Below are positions 22,001 to 33,463 of a DNA stretch of 64,000 nt, piece by piece. The stretch's first letter is position 1. Each line of letters begins with the position of its first letter. Under the pieces are notes generated by a model. That model did no database searches and was not told the origin of the DNA. It saw only the letters and a program-made list of their open reading frames with translations. The DNA is from Rosellinia necatrix (taxonomy: Eukaryota; Ascomycota; Sordariomycetes; Xylariales; Xylariaceae). The translations under genes and the position numbers were made by a program. The stretch covers positions 4,526,001-4,590,000 of the forward strand of contig JAGYVD010000001.1 in the NCBI GenBank assembly GCA_021209875.1, in the 5' to 3' direction.

Positions 22001-22916
22001 TTCGCTGCGGAATGTCAATCGCCTGCGCATATCCTCGGCCAACGTGTGGTGACGTCGCCCGAGTCGGTTGGATCTTGCCTCGACGTCGGGCGTTGGCTAA
22101 CCAATTAGTGATCTGGGTCTTGTTCAGCCCGGTGATCTTCTGGAGGTTCTCCCTTTCCTCGTCCGTGGGATACGGGTGATGGTTGTGTGTCACAACCCAG
22201 TTCTTAAGCACCTTGACGGATTCACGGGAGAATCGAGCGCCAATCTTAGGCGGATGCTGAGGGCGTGGGGACAACGGTGTTACTTCTGCCACGGCCGTCC
22301 TTAATTGGGCTACAGGTTCCGAGCCACCGATGACGGCCAGCTCATCTTCGTGGAGAATCGAGGTCTCCGGCCTATCACCCATGGTGGGCCAGGGATTTGC
22401 AGGGAACGTGGCACCGCCATCAGAGGTCGGTTTGCCGGGCGAGGGCCCAAAGCTACACTCTCTGCGAAGTGCCACGCAGCTTGTGCAATAACCTCTGTAT
22501 TTACCTTCCCTGATCCTCTTGCATTGATAGGACCAGCGGGAACAGTTGGTACAGGGCGCTTCTGGTGTCTCCCAAGAAAACTGAGATGTCCCCGGGGACA
22601 CCCCGTCATGGTCCGGGTCCGGGTCCGGGGCGGTCGACATATCGACATCCTGTTGTAACTGGGTAGACTCGTAATGCTGGAGTGCCCAGTAGGACCAATC
22701 ATCTCCCTCGATATCGCCAAAGGCGAGATCCATGCCAGGGTCCTCTGCTAAGCCCGGAGCCGGGGACGGGGCCGGGGACGGGGCGATGGCAGGAAGATCC
22801 CCGATGGCCTCGGGGTGGGGCGGCAGGTCGAAGCCTGTGCTCGCGGCTGCGGCGTCCCAATTTACGAAATCCATGACTTCAAGGTCCTCGTTAAGCGCCT
22901 CCGGAATCGTTGTCAT
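19022..22916 (-). CDS. TALE-homeodomain / C2H2 / Zn2Cys6-like regulator with C-terminal repeats
   Basis: A probable nuclear transcription factor. Three exons, 21113-22916, 19888-21052 and 19022-19832, with introns of 60 and 55 nt, give 1,259 residues. In order: acidic and Pro-rich N terminus; a cysteine cluster at 122-154 (C-x2-C-x6-C-x11-C-x2-C-x6-C), like a stretched Zn2Cys6 knuckle; a TALE-type homeodomain at about 222-282 with helix 3 ITNWLANARRR; a basic RGRRRRRR patch; a C2H2 finger FQCTFCTETFRTKHDWQRH at about 435-453; and further Cys/His pairs up to about 573. Exons 2 and 3 encode repeated modules with the theme ARxIVYxxDDxxNQTAADxxxWLxxF. Both splice joins are in frame, and the second restores a repeat unit, which supports it. 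Targets are unknown. Confidence 0.85.
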
Positions 22917-25900
22917 TCAAAGGGCACAGCTAGCCGTGGACGATGGGGCGAGGCTGACTTGCGGTCAGGGGCACGTGCCAGTCGAGCAACTACCATGACA
23001 CGGCCACGACACCACCACGATCCAAAATCAACAGGCAGGGCGTTTCCTGTGGGTACGCGGGCCACGCGGGTTACAGGCCAAGGGCGTGATCGGACGAGGC
23101 CGAAGTGAGACAGGAGGGTATAAGTACTAAACAGAAAGACAGAAAAGGACGAGCCGATACGCCAGTGGGCTAGTTTCTCTTTTAAAGCACAAGAGAACCG
23201 CTGGGGGAGAGATCAACAACGAACGACCAATTCCCAGCCGGCTCATTCGATGATAAGAGAAGACGGCTAGATTGGCAGGCTAGTCTAGCAATTAGAATTA
23301 GATAGCGGTCAGCATCGGGGAGGGGACTTGGCAGCTGTCCGCATATACCACCGAGCAACGAGGTAGTAGCAGGCAGGAGCCGGGTTCCAGTCTCTTCGAG
23401 GGCTCGATACCGGACGGCGGAGGTGGACGGCGCCTTCGTGAAGAGTCATAGTCCATGCATATCGAATTCGGGAATGGCAGACGAATGGCCTGCCTTTGTC
23501 ATCACGGGGCATGAACAATTGTGGAGTCGTGCGCCCTTGGATTGACATGCAGGGCGTTGAACGGCAGCATGTTGTAATGCCACGCCAAGCCGGCCTAGTG
23601 TGCGTCGTTCTGTACCCTGCCGCGGTTGACATGCACCACACTATACCACATACCTACATACTACCTACCTACTTACATAGGGGTACGGGGTAGTTATAGC
23701 CCGCTATATAAGAACCCACTATACCAGTAGCGTAGGTAGGTAGGTAATTCTACACCTAGCAGTGTACATACATAGTTACACCCGCTAGACACTTAGCAGG
23801 TAATTATATCCAGTTCCTGTGGAGTCGCCGTAGCTCGGACAAGTCAGCCCATGACTCTCCGTCTTCCTCTCCCCGGAGCCTTCCAGAAATCTCGGGGTTA
23901 TCTTTGATAATAATAATAAAACATAATGGCAACGTGACCGATTTTATTAACGCCTCTCCGAGCCGAAGACGAACCCCCCCCAAACCAAGTCTCTACCGAT
24001 CAGCAGTGGGTTCGTAACTAGTATTGGGTACCGTTCGTGGCCGGCCACCTGCCTGAAGTTATCGTTTACCTAACTCGAGTTCTTGTACAGTTCAGTCACT
24101 GCGGTGATCCAACATGCCAGCCCAGCCGGGAGCTAAGCGTCTTTATTAGTGAACATGATAATTAAAGTATCCATCGAAGCATGCATCACCGCGTCGCAAT
24201 AGAGCTCACCGTAAGTAATGGCATCCATGATTATGCGTTGCGTGGCAATGAGGGTACAAATAACTATGTAGTATAGGTCAGATGCTTACCCTGCTTGTTG
24301 TTATGTTACCGGAACTATTGACACCATGGTTCGAGGTAGGACACCCCTTACGTCACCGATGGCTCGGTAGGGGGATGGGGTAGGGGGACGGGGCAGGGGG
24401 GCGTACCGGGGCTGGCTGGCTGTCTGGGGCTGGTCTGATCCGCATCTCTTGGTGTCGCGGGGCTCGGCTTCGCGAAAGCTGCATCGAGGGCCAGAGCCGA
24501 TCACAGAGCACCGCCCCCGAGACACCATCGCCTTGAGCTTCTTATCTAAGGCAAATCCAAGGCCGGCCGAGCATCGGATCCGATGCGGCGCTTTCCCGTG
24601 ACTAAAACCGCCAGAAACCGCCAGACTGCCTAACAAGAACAGAACCCCCCATACCATACCCATACATCATACTAAATACACTAAGTAGTTCCCTAGCAGC
24701 ACCAGGCAAACGTATTACTACCCATCAACTCAACATACCCAGACATGGGAAGTTATCATCACCTGGAGCAATCGACATTCCATTACCCCAGACCCGAACG
24801 GGTCGTCGGCGTTCCAGCAATCGTGTTGCGTTTCGGATCGCTTCTATAAGTAGCTATAGATCTGTCGGCGTGCCCATCGGAAAATTGCCGAGCTCGTTTA
24901 TGGTCGACTCAAAGAAGAGCAAGGAGGGTTCTCGTCTCGCCCTTAGCTCAGCCGAACGGGGATTGGCAGGGGCGCGGCACGTGTCAGTGGGCAGGGGTCC
25001 TCAGGCTGAGACGGACAGCAACAGAATCCCATCGCCCTGATCTGGCCCTGATAATGAAATGCTGGCCAATGAGTGACTCAATGCACCATTTCTGATCTGG
25101 AGTTCGGGACCGCTACCACCAGGAACGGCGTCATGGACACGGATCCTGTGAGGTTTGCATTCTGAGCTACGCAATATGCACACAACTCCGCTCCCATCTA
25201 GCCAGCTCGGGTAGAGTTGGTTAATCATAATCTACGATAAACGTAGATTATCTCAAGGTATTCTAGTTATTAACCAGCGTTAGCATATATCAGCTGCTCA
25301 CCTTTTTCTTCAGGGACCTTTACACCCAACTAATTGTTAGACACTGACGTGCTAACATCCTAAAGGGGTTTCTTCCAGTAGCATGCGCTATAATAGCATC
25401 CCGTTCTGGCTGGTCTAAGGTTGGTTATGTACCTATGTGTAGATGCGAAAGCCTGCGAATGACTGGACTTAACGAGTGCAAGGACGCGCATTTCTTTTGT
25501 AAAAATTCTTTTGTAAAGGATTGGGTGGTTCGCCGAACTGATACCAGCCTAGGTAGTTTAGAGTTAAAGATACCTCGATCTCTACTGACGCGATACCACT
25601 ATCTCTGACGGTCCCTTAACAAAGCAACAAGACCACTCACTACCTAGGTAGGCAACGCAACCGGTCTTGTAGCCCCTATAATTACCGCAGCAAAATACCT
25701 AGGTAGCTAGCTGCTAGGTCTCCGTTTCGCGATCGGCGTATTAACCCCGTCTATGTACCGTAGTAGAGGACTAGGAACCCATTCCTCGTATATTGTTCAA
25801 TGCAAAACGTCGTCTTGTCACCAACATCTACAGCCGTCGTAATAACATGCACCAATCTATGCATTCGCGACTGCGGATGCTGACCATCCGTGCAGGCAAC

Positions 25901-26147
25901 GTCGATCCAGCCGACTCGCTCATGGCGGTTGGGCCTTGAAGAGCGGAGGATCAGAATAGAGAGAACTGATTCACCGACTGGCTCGTAGAAGGTCTTGTGG
26001 CAACATTACGATATCTAGATATACGGCCCTGACGTGATCGGCATCCCCTGCATCTCGCTGAGAGAGTCGCTCATGCCATTCGGATAGGGGTGTTGGACGG
26101 CCAGCATAGTCCACTCGAAAGCCTTTCAGAAAGATCTAGTTCCTGGA
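22917..26147. other. Intergenic: long gene-poor region upstream of the homeobox gene
   Basis: About 3.2 kb. Contains TAGG/CCTA tracts at 23650-23680, 23731-23745, 25649 and 25697, a perfect 10-bp inverted repeat at 25227-25251, and only short frames without recognisable products. Part may be the large promoter of the homeobox regulator. Confidence 0.5.
25227..25251. repeat. Perfect 10-bp inverted repeat with 5-nt loop
   Basis: ATAATCTACG and CGTAGATTAT flank ATAAA. It may be a dimeric protein-binding site or a small hairpin; no gene is adjacent. Confidence 0.65.
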
Positions 26148-27150
26148 CTAACACTGCCTATACGTTAGCGTATCGAGTGTAACAGCTCCTTTCCAACCAA
26201 CCCAGGACCGCGATGGAAACTGCGATCGTCGCTCCAGGGTATTTAGCTCCGACGCCGTCCAGCATAATTGGACAAGACACAGTCTTTCGAACATAGCAAT
26301 GTTGTCAGGCGTTCCGTCCGGAGAATGGAAAGCCGACATTCCCCAGATAAAGTAAACGTCCGCCGGCCTCACCGACTAGGGGGTTTTCAGAACGACACTG
26401 GCGCCGGACAGCCGAGACACCAACTCATTTGTGGCCCCAAGGAAGGCGGTCATGGCATCGTCCGCGAAGCTTCATATCCGAAGGCTGTATTCGCCGATGC
26501 ATGTTCTACAAGTCGCCAGCATATTATCCAGTTAGAAATCATGTGTGGTCTGTGATGCGGAGAAGGGCCTGGAGGTGTGGCTTCCAGTCGACTCCATAAG
26601 GTAAAGGCCAGACGGGTTGCGCATGAGGACGTGAATGTCGACGCCCTCAGGGCGCACCATGGACCGGCACTCAAAATAAGCCTGGCCCTCCAAGAAGAAC
26701 AGCAGGCGTCGAGATACAAAGCTCTCCTGGTACGTCCAGCCCCTAGACGACCATACTGTACATTCGAGGGCGTATATGGGAAACCCAGAAGAGGTAGGAA
26801 GGCGATACATGTCCGCTCACAACAACTCCAGATTTGCAACCGAGAAGTTCCAATGGCAGCGACGCATTAATAGTCTTGCTCTTGCATTCTTGAACCCATT
26901 TGGCGATCAAAGCCGTGTCAACCTCAGGCTGAATTGGCCGCTGGAGTAGTGCTGAGGGTGTCCCCTGCCGGACACACACAACATATCCGAATATCTTCGG
27001 TGCGCGTGGTCTTAGGCACAAGTACCAAGATCGGACTATCCAGAGAAGAGTCGATCTCAGTAGCAAGGGAGGAGTCGCGGAGCAGAGATCGAAACGAGAA
27101 AGCGCGCAGCTCATCACCCTCATCCGTTCTGCCCCGCAGCCCGGCCACCG
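26148..27150 (-). pseudogene. Decayed HET-domain (heterokaryon incompatibility) gene
   Basis: HET-domain proteins trigger cell death when unlike fungal strains fuse. Pieces appear on the minus strand in the normal order but in different frames. Near 26945-26890 is PIQPEVDTALIAKWVQECKS, matching the stretch before the HET core. Near 26745-26660 is WSSRGWTYQESFVSRRLLFF with GQAYFECR, the classic end of the core. Near 26215-26185 is QFPSRSWVGWKGAV, the Trp-rich motif after it. The middle of the core, where the YVALSYVWG-type signature should be, is missing, and at least one frameshift separates the first piece from upstream sequence. Only about 1 kb remains of a normally 2-kb gene. It cannot encode a working protein; it is left as found. 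Confidence 0.72.
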
Positions 27151-27170
27151 CAAGAGACGCTCATACAAGG

Positions 27171-28550
27171 CTCTGCAGAACCGGCACGTCGGAGCCGCCT
27201 CGTTTAGGAAGCGCGTCCCAGCATCTAAGACGGGGGGGACTCATTCGCTCGGCCTTGTTGTGGCCGTCATCGCACCATGGCCAGGGGGGGGGGCCGTCTT
27301 GTTCCGGCGCCGGAGGGAAGATACGTTAATAGTAAATAGTCATCGTCGGTCTTGCGTGGGGGCAAACCAGTCATTTGCTTAGCACGCTGCGTTAAGAACA
27401 TGTGAAGAAAGATACTCCGTGACAGAAGACAGTTCTCAGAAAGAACGGAGCTCGTCTTATTGGTTTCTAGACGTGCTCACTGGGGTGTTTTTTTTTTTTT
27501 TTTGCAGTATGGAACGATACGGTCGTTATCTGCTATTTATAGATTAAAATTAACCATTATAACTAACTAGTTAACTTATTACCTCTTGTTAATAATATCC
27601 ATTGAAATTATATTTGCCTTGGTCTAGTCCGATTCAGATCTGTTTAAAAAAAAAAAAAATCTATATCAATGCATTATTTATATCTACATTTCTTCCGCCT
27701 CTATTTCATAGTAGCTATTACGGAATTGACTTCAATCAGTGTTTCTATTTCGATTTCGTAAAGTGAGAGCTATGTCAGTGGTCTCCATCCGGTGGGGTAG
27801 GTGTTGTATAAAAACAGGACAGAGAGTCCTACTTCAACACTTGTATGCAACAACAATAGGTAGTAGCAACAGATGTAAGCTTTTCAATTTTCCCAAATTT
27901 TTGTCCGTCAAAATCCCTAATCTCCTTGTTACCACATATCCAATCATCTTATGAAACTCTGAAGCCTCCTAAAGTCCCTCAGGCCACTCTTCATCCAGCT
28001 CCCGTGATCTCTCGACAACGCGAAGCTCCAAATCACATCATGCCATCACCATGGATGCTATTATTTGTCTCGAGGACCCTATATACTATGGTGTGAATCA
28101 TCAATAACACATGGATAGGCAATCCCGTCGCCTACATCGTTAGCGGTCTATACTACGAGACACCATGGGTGGAGTTTGGCACGCGCTTTGTCAAGCCTCT
28201 CAAATTACGGTATCGGCGCCTGGGTTACGTCTCATGGGCGGCCCAGACGGCCTTGGCCGCTTGTGAGCACAGCTTTGGGGACTTCCAGGGCTGAGTCTGG
28301 TACGTGTTGAATCTTTTTGTTGTTATATCATTTCTATTGTTCGTCAAATATGGTATTCAAACAATAGCTAGATTAATAAACCTCATTATATTTATCAATT
28401 TGCTCAACCCAACCACAACCGCCCCCGTCCACATGTATGATTCCCTTCAAAACGCTAAATAAACACATATGCAACCATATTGCCGCCGGCTGAGCTATAC
28501 AAGGGCACTAAGTTGATTCAAAGTTAATTACATACGCCGAGGCATCCCAC
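27171..28550. other. Intergenic: AT-rich stretch with one open frame lacking a start
   Basis: Low-GC DNA with T and A runs near 27488 and 27646. An open frame at 28097-28294 has coding-like composition (for example GLYYETPWVEFGTRF) but no ATG; it may be an exon relic. Nothing else is recognisable. Confidence 0.4.
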
Positions 28551-29495
28551 TCATGAATCCTCGAATATCGCGGCGTGGACGGCCGGTCCGTCGCTATTGG
28601 GGCGTGTGAGCGCAGCCAAGCTCTGCGGCCCCGGCTTCAGGTAGCAGTTCCCGGGTGCATTCGACTCCAGCGCGTTGGTCCGGTTCGTCCACGCCGGGAT
28701 GAAGCTGACGGCGGAGCACGTGAGGTTCGAGTTCCGGGAGATCAGCTTGTCCGGGAAGTTGCCGGGCGTGTACGTCGAGTAGGACGCGCACGCATCGATG
28801 CAGTCGTCGAAGTTGCCGACGAATAACGATTGCAGGGGCGGGTTCGGCGCATCGTTGTTGCAGAAGATCTTATATGTCTGCCTACCGAAAACTAGGCTCT
28901 GTTGTCAGCCAAAACTGTCACAGTCACCTCAGCGATATACCTAGTCTCCCCGGGGCTTACATTCGGAAGTGTACCGGCTTGCGGTGACGGCGTTCGGATT
29001 GGCGGAACACCCTCGGTCTATTTCGCTTGGGCGGGCAGCTAGTTTAGACTGCAGGCCATTGGCTCTATTTATCTGGACGCTGGTCCCAGCTGCCAATCCT
29101 ATTACCGCAATGGATAGAACCGCGATGATTGTCGACAGGACGAGGACCAAAAATGAGCAGCCGCATATCCTCCTCGGTGTTTCCCTCGGCTGCTCCGCTG
29201 GCGGTAAGACGCCTTGCACCGATTGGCTGTCGAAATTTTGTATTGAATTTGTGTCGGGATATGTGCCCTTCGGCGCCTCTACGAAGGTAGCCGTGTCGTT
29301 GAATGAGTCGAGTGACTTGAGTGGCCTCGGAGCCGGGTTGTCTCTGCGATATGGAACGAACGATGCAGACGGCGGGTAATATACCTCAGGATAGTTCTGT
29401 TCAGGAGCCACCTCGAGGGCCGCGTTCCACTTGAGGTGTGTCAATGGGCGGGTGTACGGCGTGAGAAGTATAGAAGCACTCACGTTCTTTGCCAT
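28551..29495 (-). CDS. Single-pass membrane protein with Cys-containing outer domain, unknown function
   Basis: I do not recognise this family beyond its general type, a common hypothetical protein of filamentous fungi. Two exons, 28961-29495 and 28551-28891, flank a 69-nt intron (GTAAGC...CCTAG) and give 291 residues. An N-terminal cytosol-like part rich in Pro and Tyr (about 1-108) leads to one hydrophobic segment at about 112-137 (SFLVLVLSTIIAVLSIAVIG). Beyond it lies a region with spaced cysteines (FCNNDAP, DDCIDACASY, LTCSAVSF, GNCYLK), reminiscent of PAN/apple-like folds but not provable by eye. It has no N-terminal signal peptide, so a type II membrane protein is likely. The plus-strand frame opposite exon 2 is a GC artefact. 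Confidence 0.72.
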
Positions 29496-31081
29496 CGACC
29501 AATTCCGAGAATTAAAGTCGACGGGGTTCCTTGGGGGCGACGCTCACGTATTCCAGTGTAAGTGCGAGCCGGGGGAGCTGGTGTAGGTGATTCCGGATTG
29601 CAGGCACGTTATCCTTATTCGACTTCACCACTCAGGCGATACCATGACTACAGAGGCGAAAAACTACGAAGCGATCTTCACGCACGAGAACTCTAGGGGC
29701 GCATGGCGAGTATAAGTATCGACACCTGGTGTAATCAAGCCTGGGATCTCGACTCTAAACATTAGACTGGATCGGGATTTAGAGAAACACACAGCTTGTG
29801 CTGTCCCTGCATAGTGCTTGTTTGAGGCCTGACAGGCATAGATACACGCAGGACAGGGATCTGCACATCCCCCTTCCAGAAAGCACAAATAAAGCTGCCG
29901 CGGTTCACAGTCGTGCTGTAGCCCTGCGCTATGAGGATGTTGCTTCTTGTTTCAGTTATGTAGCTAAGGTGTTGGCTGGAGGATGCCAAGGGTAATATGC
30001 TTTGGCGGTACGGCGATGCTGTTCCCGGGAAATGAGCGATTCACCCGTTCGTCGCCACCATCGGGACCGACTGGCTGGACACATACACGCTTGTAGGTGG
30101 TGAATCCCGACCTAAATAAGGCGTTCGTTTGATATCTTCCTGTAGTTATGTACGGCGTCAAAACACGGCCTCCAGTCCACGGGCCAGGCTTATACTTGTA
30201 CAGGCACGTAGTGAAGTTAATTAAGTAGGTAGTTAGTTCGAACGAGAGAAAAGGATCGCATGCATCTGTCGTGCACTTGTCGTGCACGCACGTCACGCGC
30301 CCGATTGCAACCTACTATCTTAAGATCAATCGGCTGCGTGAGACCCTTCTGCTGTAGGAATGTACCTACAGAAGCAGGATCGTGGACAATCATGGTTATC
30401 ATGCATAGTTAGTTAACAGGAGGTCGCAGAGGATCGGGACCGATGTGACCGTTGCAGTCAGTCGGGGTGGTGATTTGGCAGGCTGGCAGGCCGCCTATCG
30501 TATCCCGTAGGACTGTGAAACATGCAATGCGGTGTTTGTTAGGTACCTACCCCCTAACGACCATTCCGAGTTCCCACCTTGGATGCCCACTTAACCTTAA
30601 CTTAGTAGGGGTGGTCGGTGGCAGGCGGCCGAAGGGGGTTATTTGTGCAGTAAGTACTTAGTTTGGGCAGGAGGGTTCGTGGCTGGTGATTTCATGCCTC
30701 CAGCCACCGCCACAGCTGCCCACTGTCATGAAGATTGGGCCTGCATTTCCGTACGTAGTTAATTAAATAGGGTCGTCCCCAGCTGCATACACATGCGTTA
30801 TGCCAAGGCGTTATGCTGATCCCGATACGGAAATGCTAGAAGGTACATAAGTCAGGTGAATAGATGAACGTGAACCTTTTCAGTAGCAAGGTATTACCCG
30901 GTACTCAACACTACTCTGTATTCTCTTGAGAAATAACGGATAACCACAACGGCAAAAACTCCCCGGATTGCGCAACCTCGTGAGCCGAGATCAGCGATTG
31001 GGCTAGACATCCGCGTGCCAAACCGTCGGGTACGCCAGATCGGCTCATCCCAACAGGGCGGCATAGGTTGTTCGTTACACC
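29496..31081. other. Intergenic: divergent promoter of membrane-protein and bZIP genes
   Basis: About 1.6 kb with only short frames. No repeats beyond isolated GTACCTACC motifs near 30542. I see no gene. Confidence 0.45.
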
Positions 31082-32356
31082 ATGGCGGCCGTGGAGGCGT
31101 TTACCCCGGATATCGCTTACCGGAAACCAAAAATCAGACAAAGAATCCATAAGGAACCGCCTGCGCTCGCCGTCCCCAACATCAACGATGATGCCACTGA
31201 GCGCAAGCGGATTCTGAACGTCTTGGCACAGCGCCGCTATCGTGAGCACACTAGGCTTTGTCATCGCGAAGAAACTTCTAATTTGCATCCCAGGTGAGCG
31301 TCGACGGCGGGAAAAAAACCGTGGCCGTGGTGTGATTGAAACCCCTATTTTGGCCACCCCGTGTGATGCCCGGGATCATGGTTCGGGCCTCCTCGGGAGT
31401 CAAGATGATTTCGTATCTAAAACCCCCATTACGGCGAATGAGCCATCGCTTCTAGTATATATGAATCCTGTGCCGACGCTTAATGCTACGGCCACAACGC
31501 TCGATTTCATTTCCGATGCGGGGGAGGGAGCCAAATGGCCTGGTACATCATTCGACTCAGCAGGCGTCGGTATTCTCTCAGAAACCGATAACTCTGGCTT
31601 GTCGGTTTTACAAATAGAAGCGTTGTCAGTGGAAGAAGGAGCTACTACGCCTGATTTGTTTGACATTATGGATCCGAGTGCGCTGCTTAGCTCCTCATCT
31701 GGCAGTCCCTCCACCTCCGACAACTCTGACTCCACGGGGCTCTCTTTCCCTGATTCTTATTTCCTCCCGGTTAATGAGCTGACCGTTCTCAGAGGTCTTA
31801 TGCGTGTCGCCGCGCGGCTGCGATGTAACACCACAACGATATGGGGGCTGGGGGCTAATTCACCGTTCAATGATGGAACACACACAGAATTAACGACTCA
31901 GGAGCTGCCACAAGTGTGGAGGCCAACTCTGTCTCAATCGTCTATAGCACACCATCCTGTCATCGACCTGCTGCCGTGGCCCAACGTCCGGGATCGTCTT
32001 ATTATGATCATGAATTTGCCGGATGCGGCCCGTCCACCAGCCGCCACCGGCCCTTGTAAGTTCTTCCGATTAAATGGCTTTTTGCATTGCACGCAAACCC
32101 CCCAAATAGATCATCGAGAAGATATCGATAACTGATTCCGAACGTTGCAGTGGCGATTGCTCAATTAGCATATGATCTTGAGGACCCTGCCGAGGGCGTT
32201 CGCATCTGGGGTGACGATCCATGCGAGCCAACCTCATGGGAAGTTGGCCAGGTGCTTTTTGAGCGGTGGTGGTTTGTTTTTGATAGACGGGTTGTTGACC
32301 AGAGCAATTACTGGCGCAGGTTACGAGGTGCCGCGACATTATCACCAAAGAGCTGA
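31082..32356 (+). CDS. bZIP transcription factor with DUF3425 domain
   Basis: Members of this fungal-specific group have an N-terminal bZIP basic region and a C-terminal DUF3425 domain; some control stress response or secondary metabolism. Three exons, 31082-31241, 31294-32055 and 32151-32356, give 375 residues. Removing the 52-nt first intron joins RKRILNVLAQRRYR to ERRRREKNRGRG, restoring the basic region at about 40-65. No clear leucine zipper follows, which is common in this family. The C-terminal domain reads HPVIDLLPWPNVRDRLI, then across intron 2 (95 nt) LAYDLEDPAEGVRIWGDDP and SWEVGQVLFERWWFVFDR, all typical of DUF3425. The start ATG has a good context (ACACCATGG). Targets are unknown. 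Confidence 0.87.
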
Positions 32357-33067
32357 AGAATACTTCCACGGTTATTTCTGTGCTACATACGATGAATCCG
32401 TTTCTGGAGTCACCTCGGCTGACACAATCTTCGCTTTTTCAAATAGCTGAGGCCCTTTTGTAATGTTTTGTTCAGAGAGGCTCACGTATTAGCCCATGGA
32501 AGTCAGGAAAGGGTGTTTTTGATGGCCTTACTGCTTACTCTATGCAGCCCTTCTTACCTTTCCAAACAATATCGATAGGGATTGAATCATACGCCTTCAA
32601 TTGAGGGTCGCCGCGGGTTTATTATTATGGGATGTTTTTGCTCTTTATCGCCTGGGTACTCCTTAGATTCTTTTCGATCACAGCGAGATACCGCCAAGTT
32701 ATTCGTATGTTCCCCGCAGGACCAGAAAGGAAATTATTGCTAAATTTACTGGAGAGGCATACGCTGCCCAGAAGCACAGAAAGACCTGACGAATAAATTT
32801 CTACAGAAATAATCATTTACATCATACTTTCAGGCACAGTGACCTCATTTTGCATCTCATGGCGTACCTTCATCGCCATTCAATCACACCATGTAGAGCG
32901 AGGCAGGGCTCCTATATAACTAACTACATTTATTACCAACAGTAAAACAGCATCGATATTTCCATCATATATCAATTCAATATCTCATTCTTACGAACGC
33001 CATACATAATAATCGATGAGTGTACTGCTAGAATCGGTCACTCAACGTCACCACCTCGCTAACGCAG
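32357..33067. other. Intergenic: 3' flank of the bZIP gene
   Basis: About 0.7 kb with no supported gene. Confidence 0.4.
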
Positions 33068-33463
33068 ATGGCGACACCGAACAAATTCTCCAATCCTGAC
33101 ACACCGGCCTGCGACTGTTTACGGCTCTATGTAGACTGTTTAATCATCGGGCCTCTCCAAGGCATTTTCTGCTTGCCGTTCGTGTGCTGCGCAAGGGCGC
33201 ACAAGAACCACCAGAAGCAACGAGAACCGGAGGGGACTGCATTAGCTAGTAGTGCCGAGAGCCAACCCCCCCAGCAACCCGACATGGCGATGCTCCCCGA
33301 TGCCTCGAAGCCTAAAGATCAATGGCCGGCTGAATGGCATTCTCCAGTGGCCACTGGACACGTCGAGCGAGCGAAGAGGGGCGGGGAGGCGGAAGATGCA
33401 AGCGAAGGGTCAACAAAAGATAAACTTGCGGATGGCGTATTGAAAATCGCTACGGTGGGATGA
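33068..33463 (+). CDS. Possible small Cys-rich hydrophobic/hydrophilic protein, unknown
   Basis: A 131-codon single-exon frame that I do not recognise. The first half has paired cysteines in a hydrophobic stretch (LIIGPLQGIFCLPFVCCARA), which could be a membrane anchor or palmitoylation site. The second half is hydrophilic and rich in Lys, Glu and Ala. Composition looks more protein-like than the other orphan frames nearby, but there is no homology evidence and the start context is only fair. It may be a real small gene or chance. Confidence 0.35.
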   Translation: MATPNKFSNPDTPACDCLRLYVDCLIIGPLQGIFCLPFVCCARAHKNHQKQREPEGTALASSAESQPPQQPDMAMLPDASKPKDQWPAEWHSPVATGHVERAKRGGEAEDASEGSTKDKLADGVLKIATVG

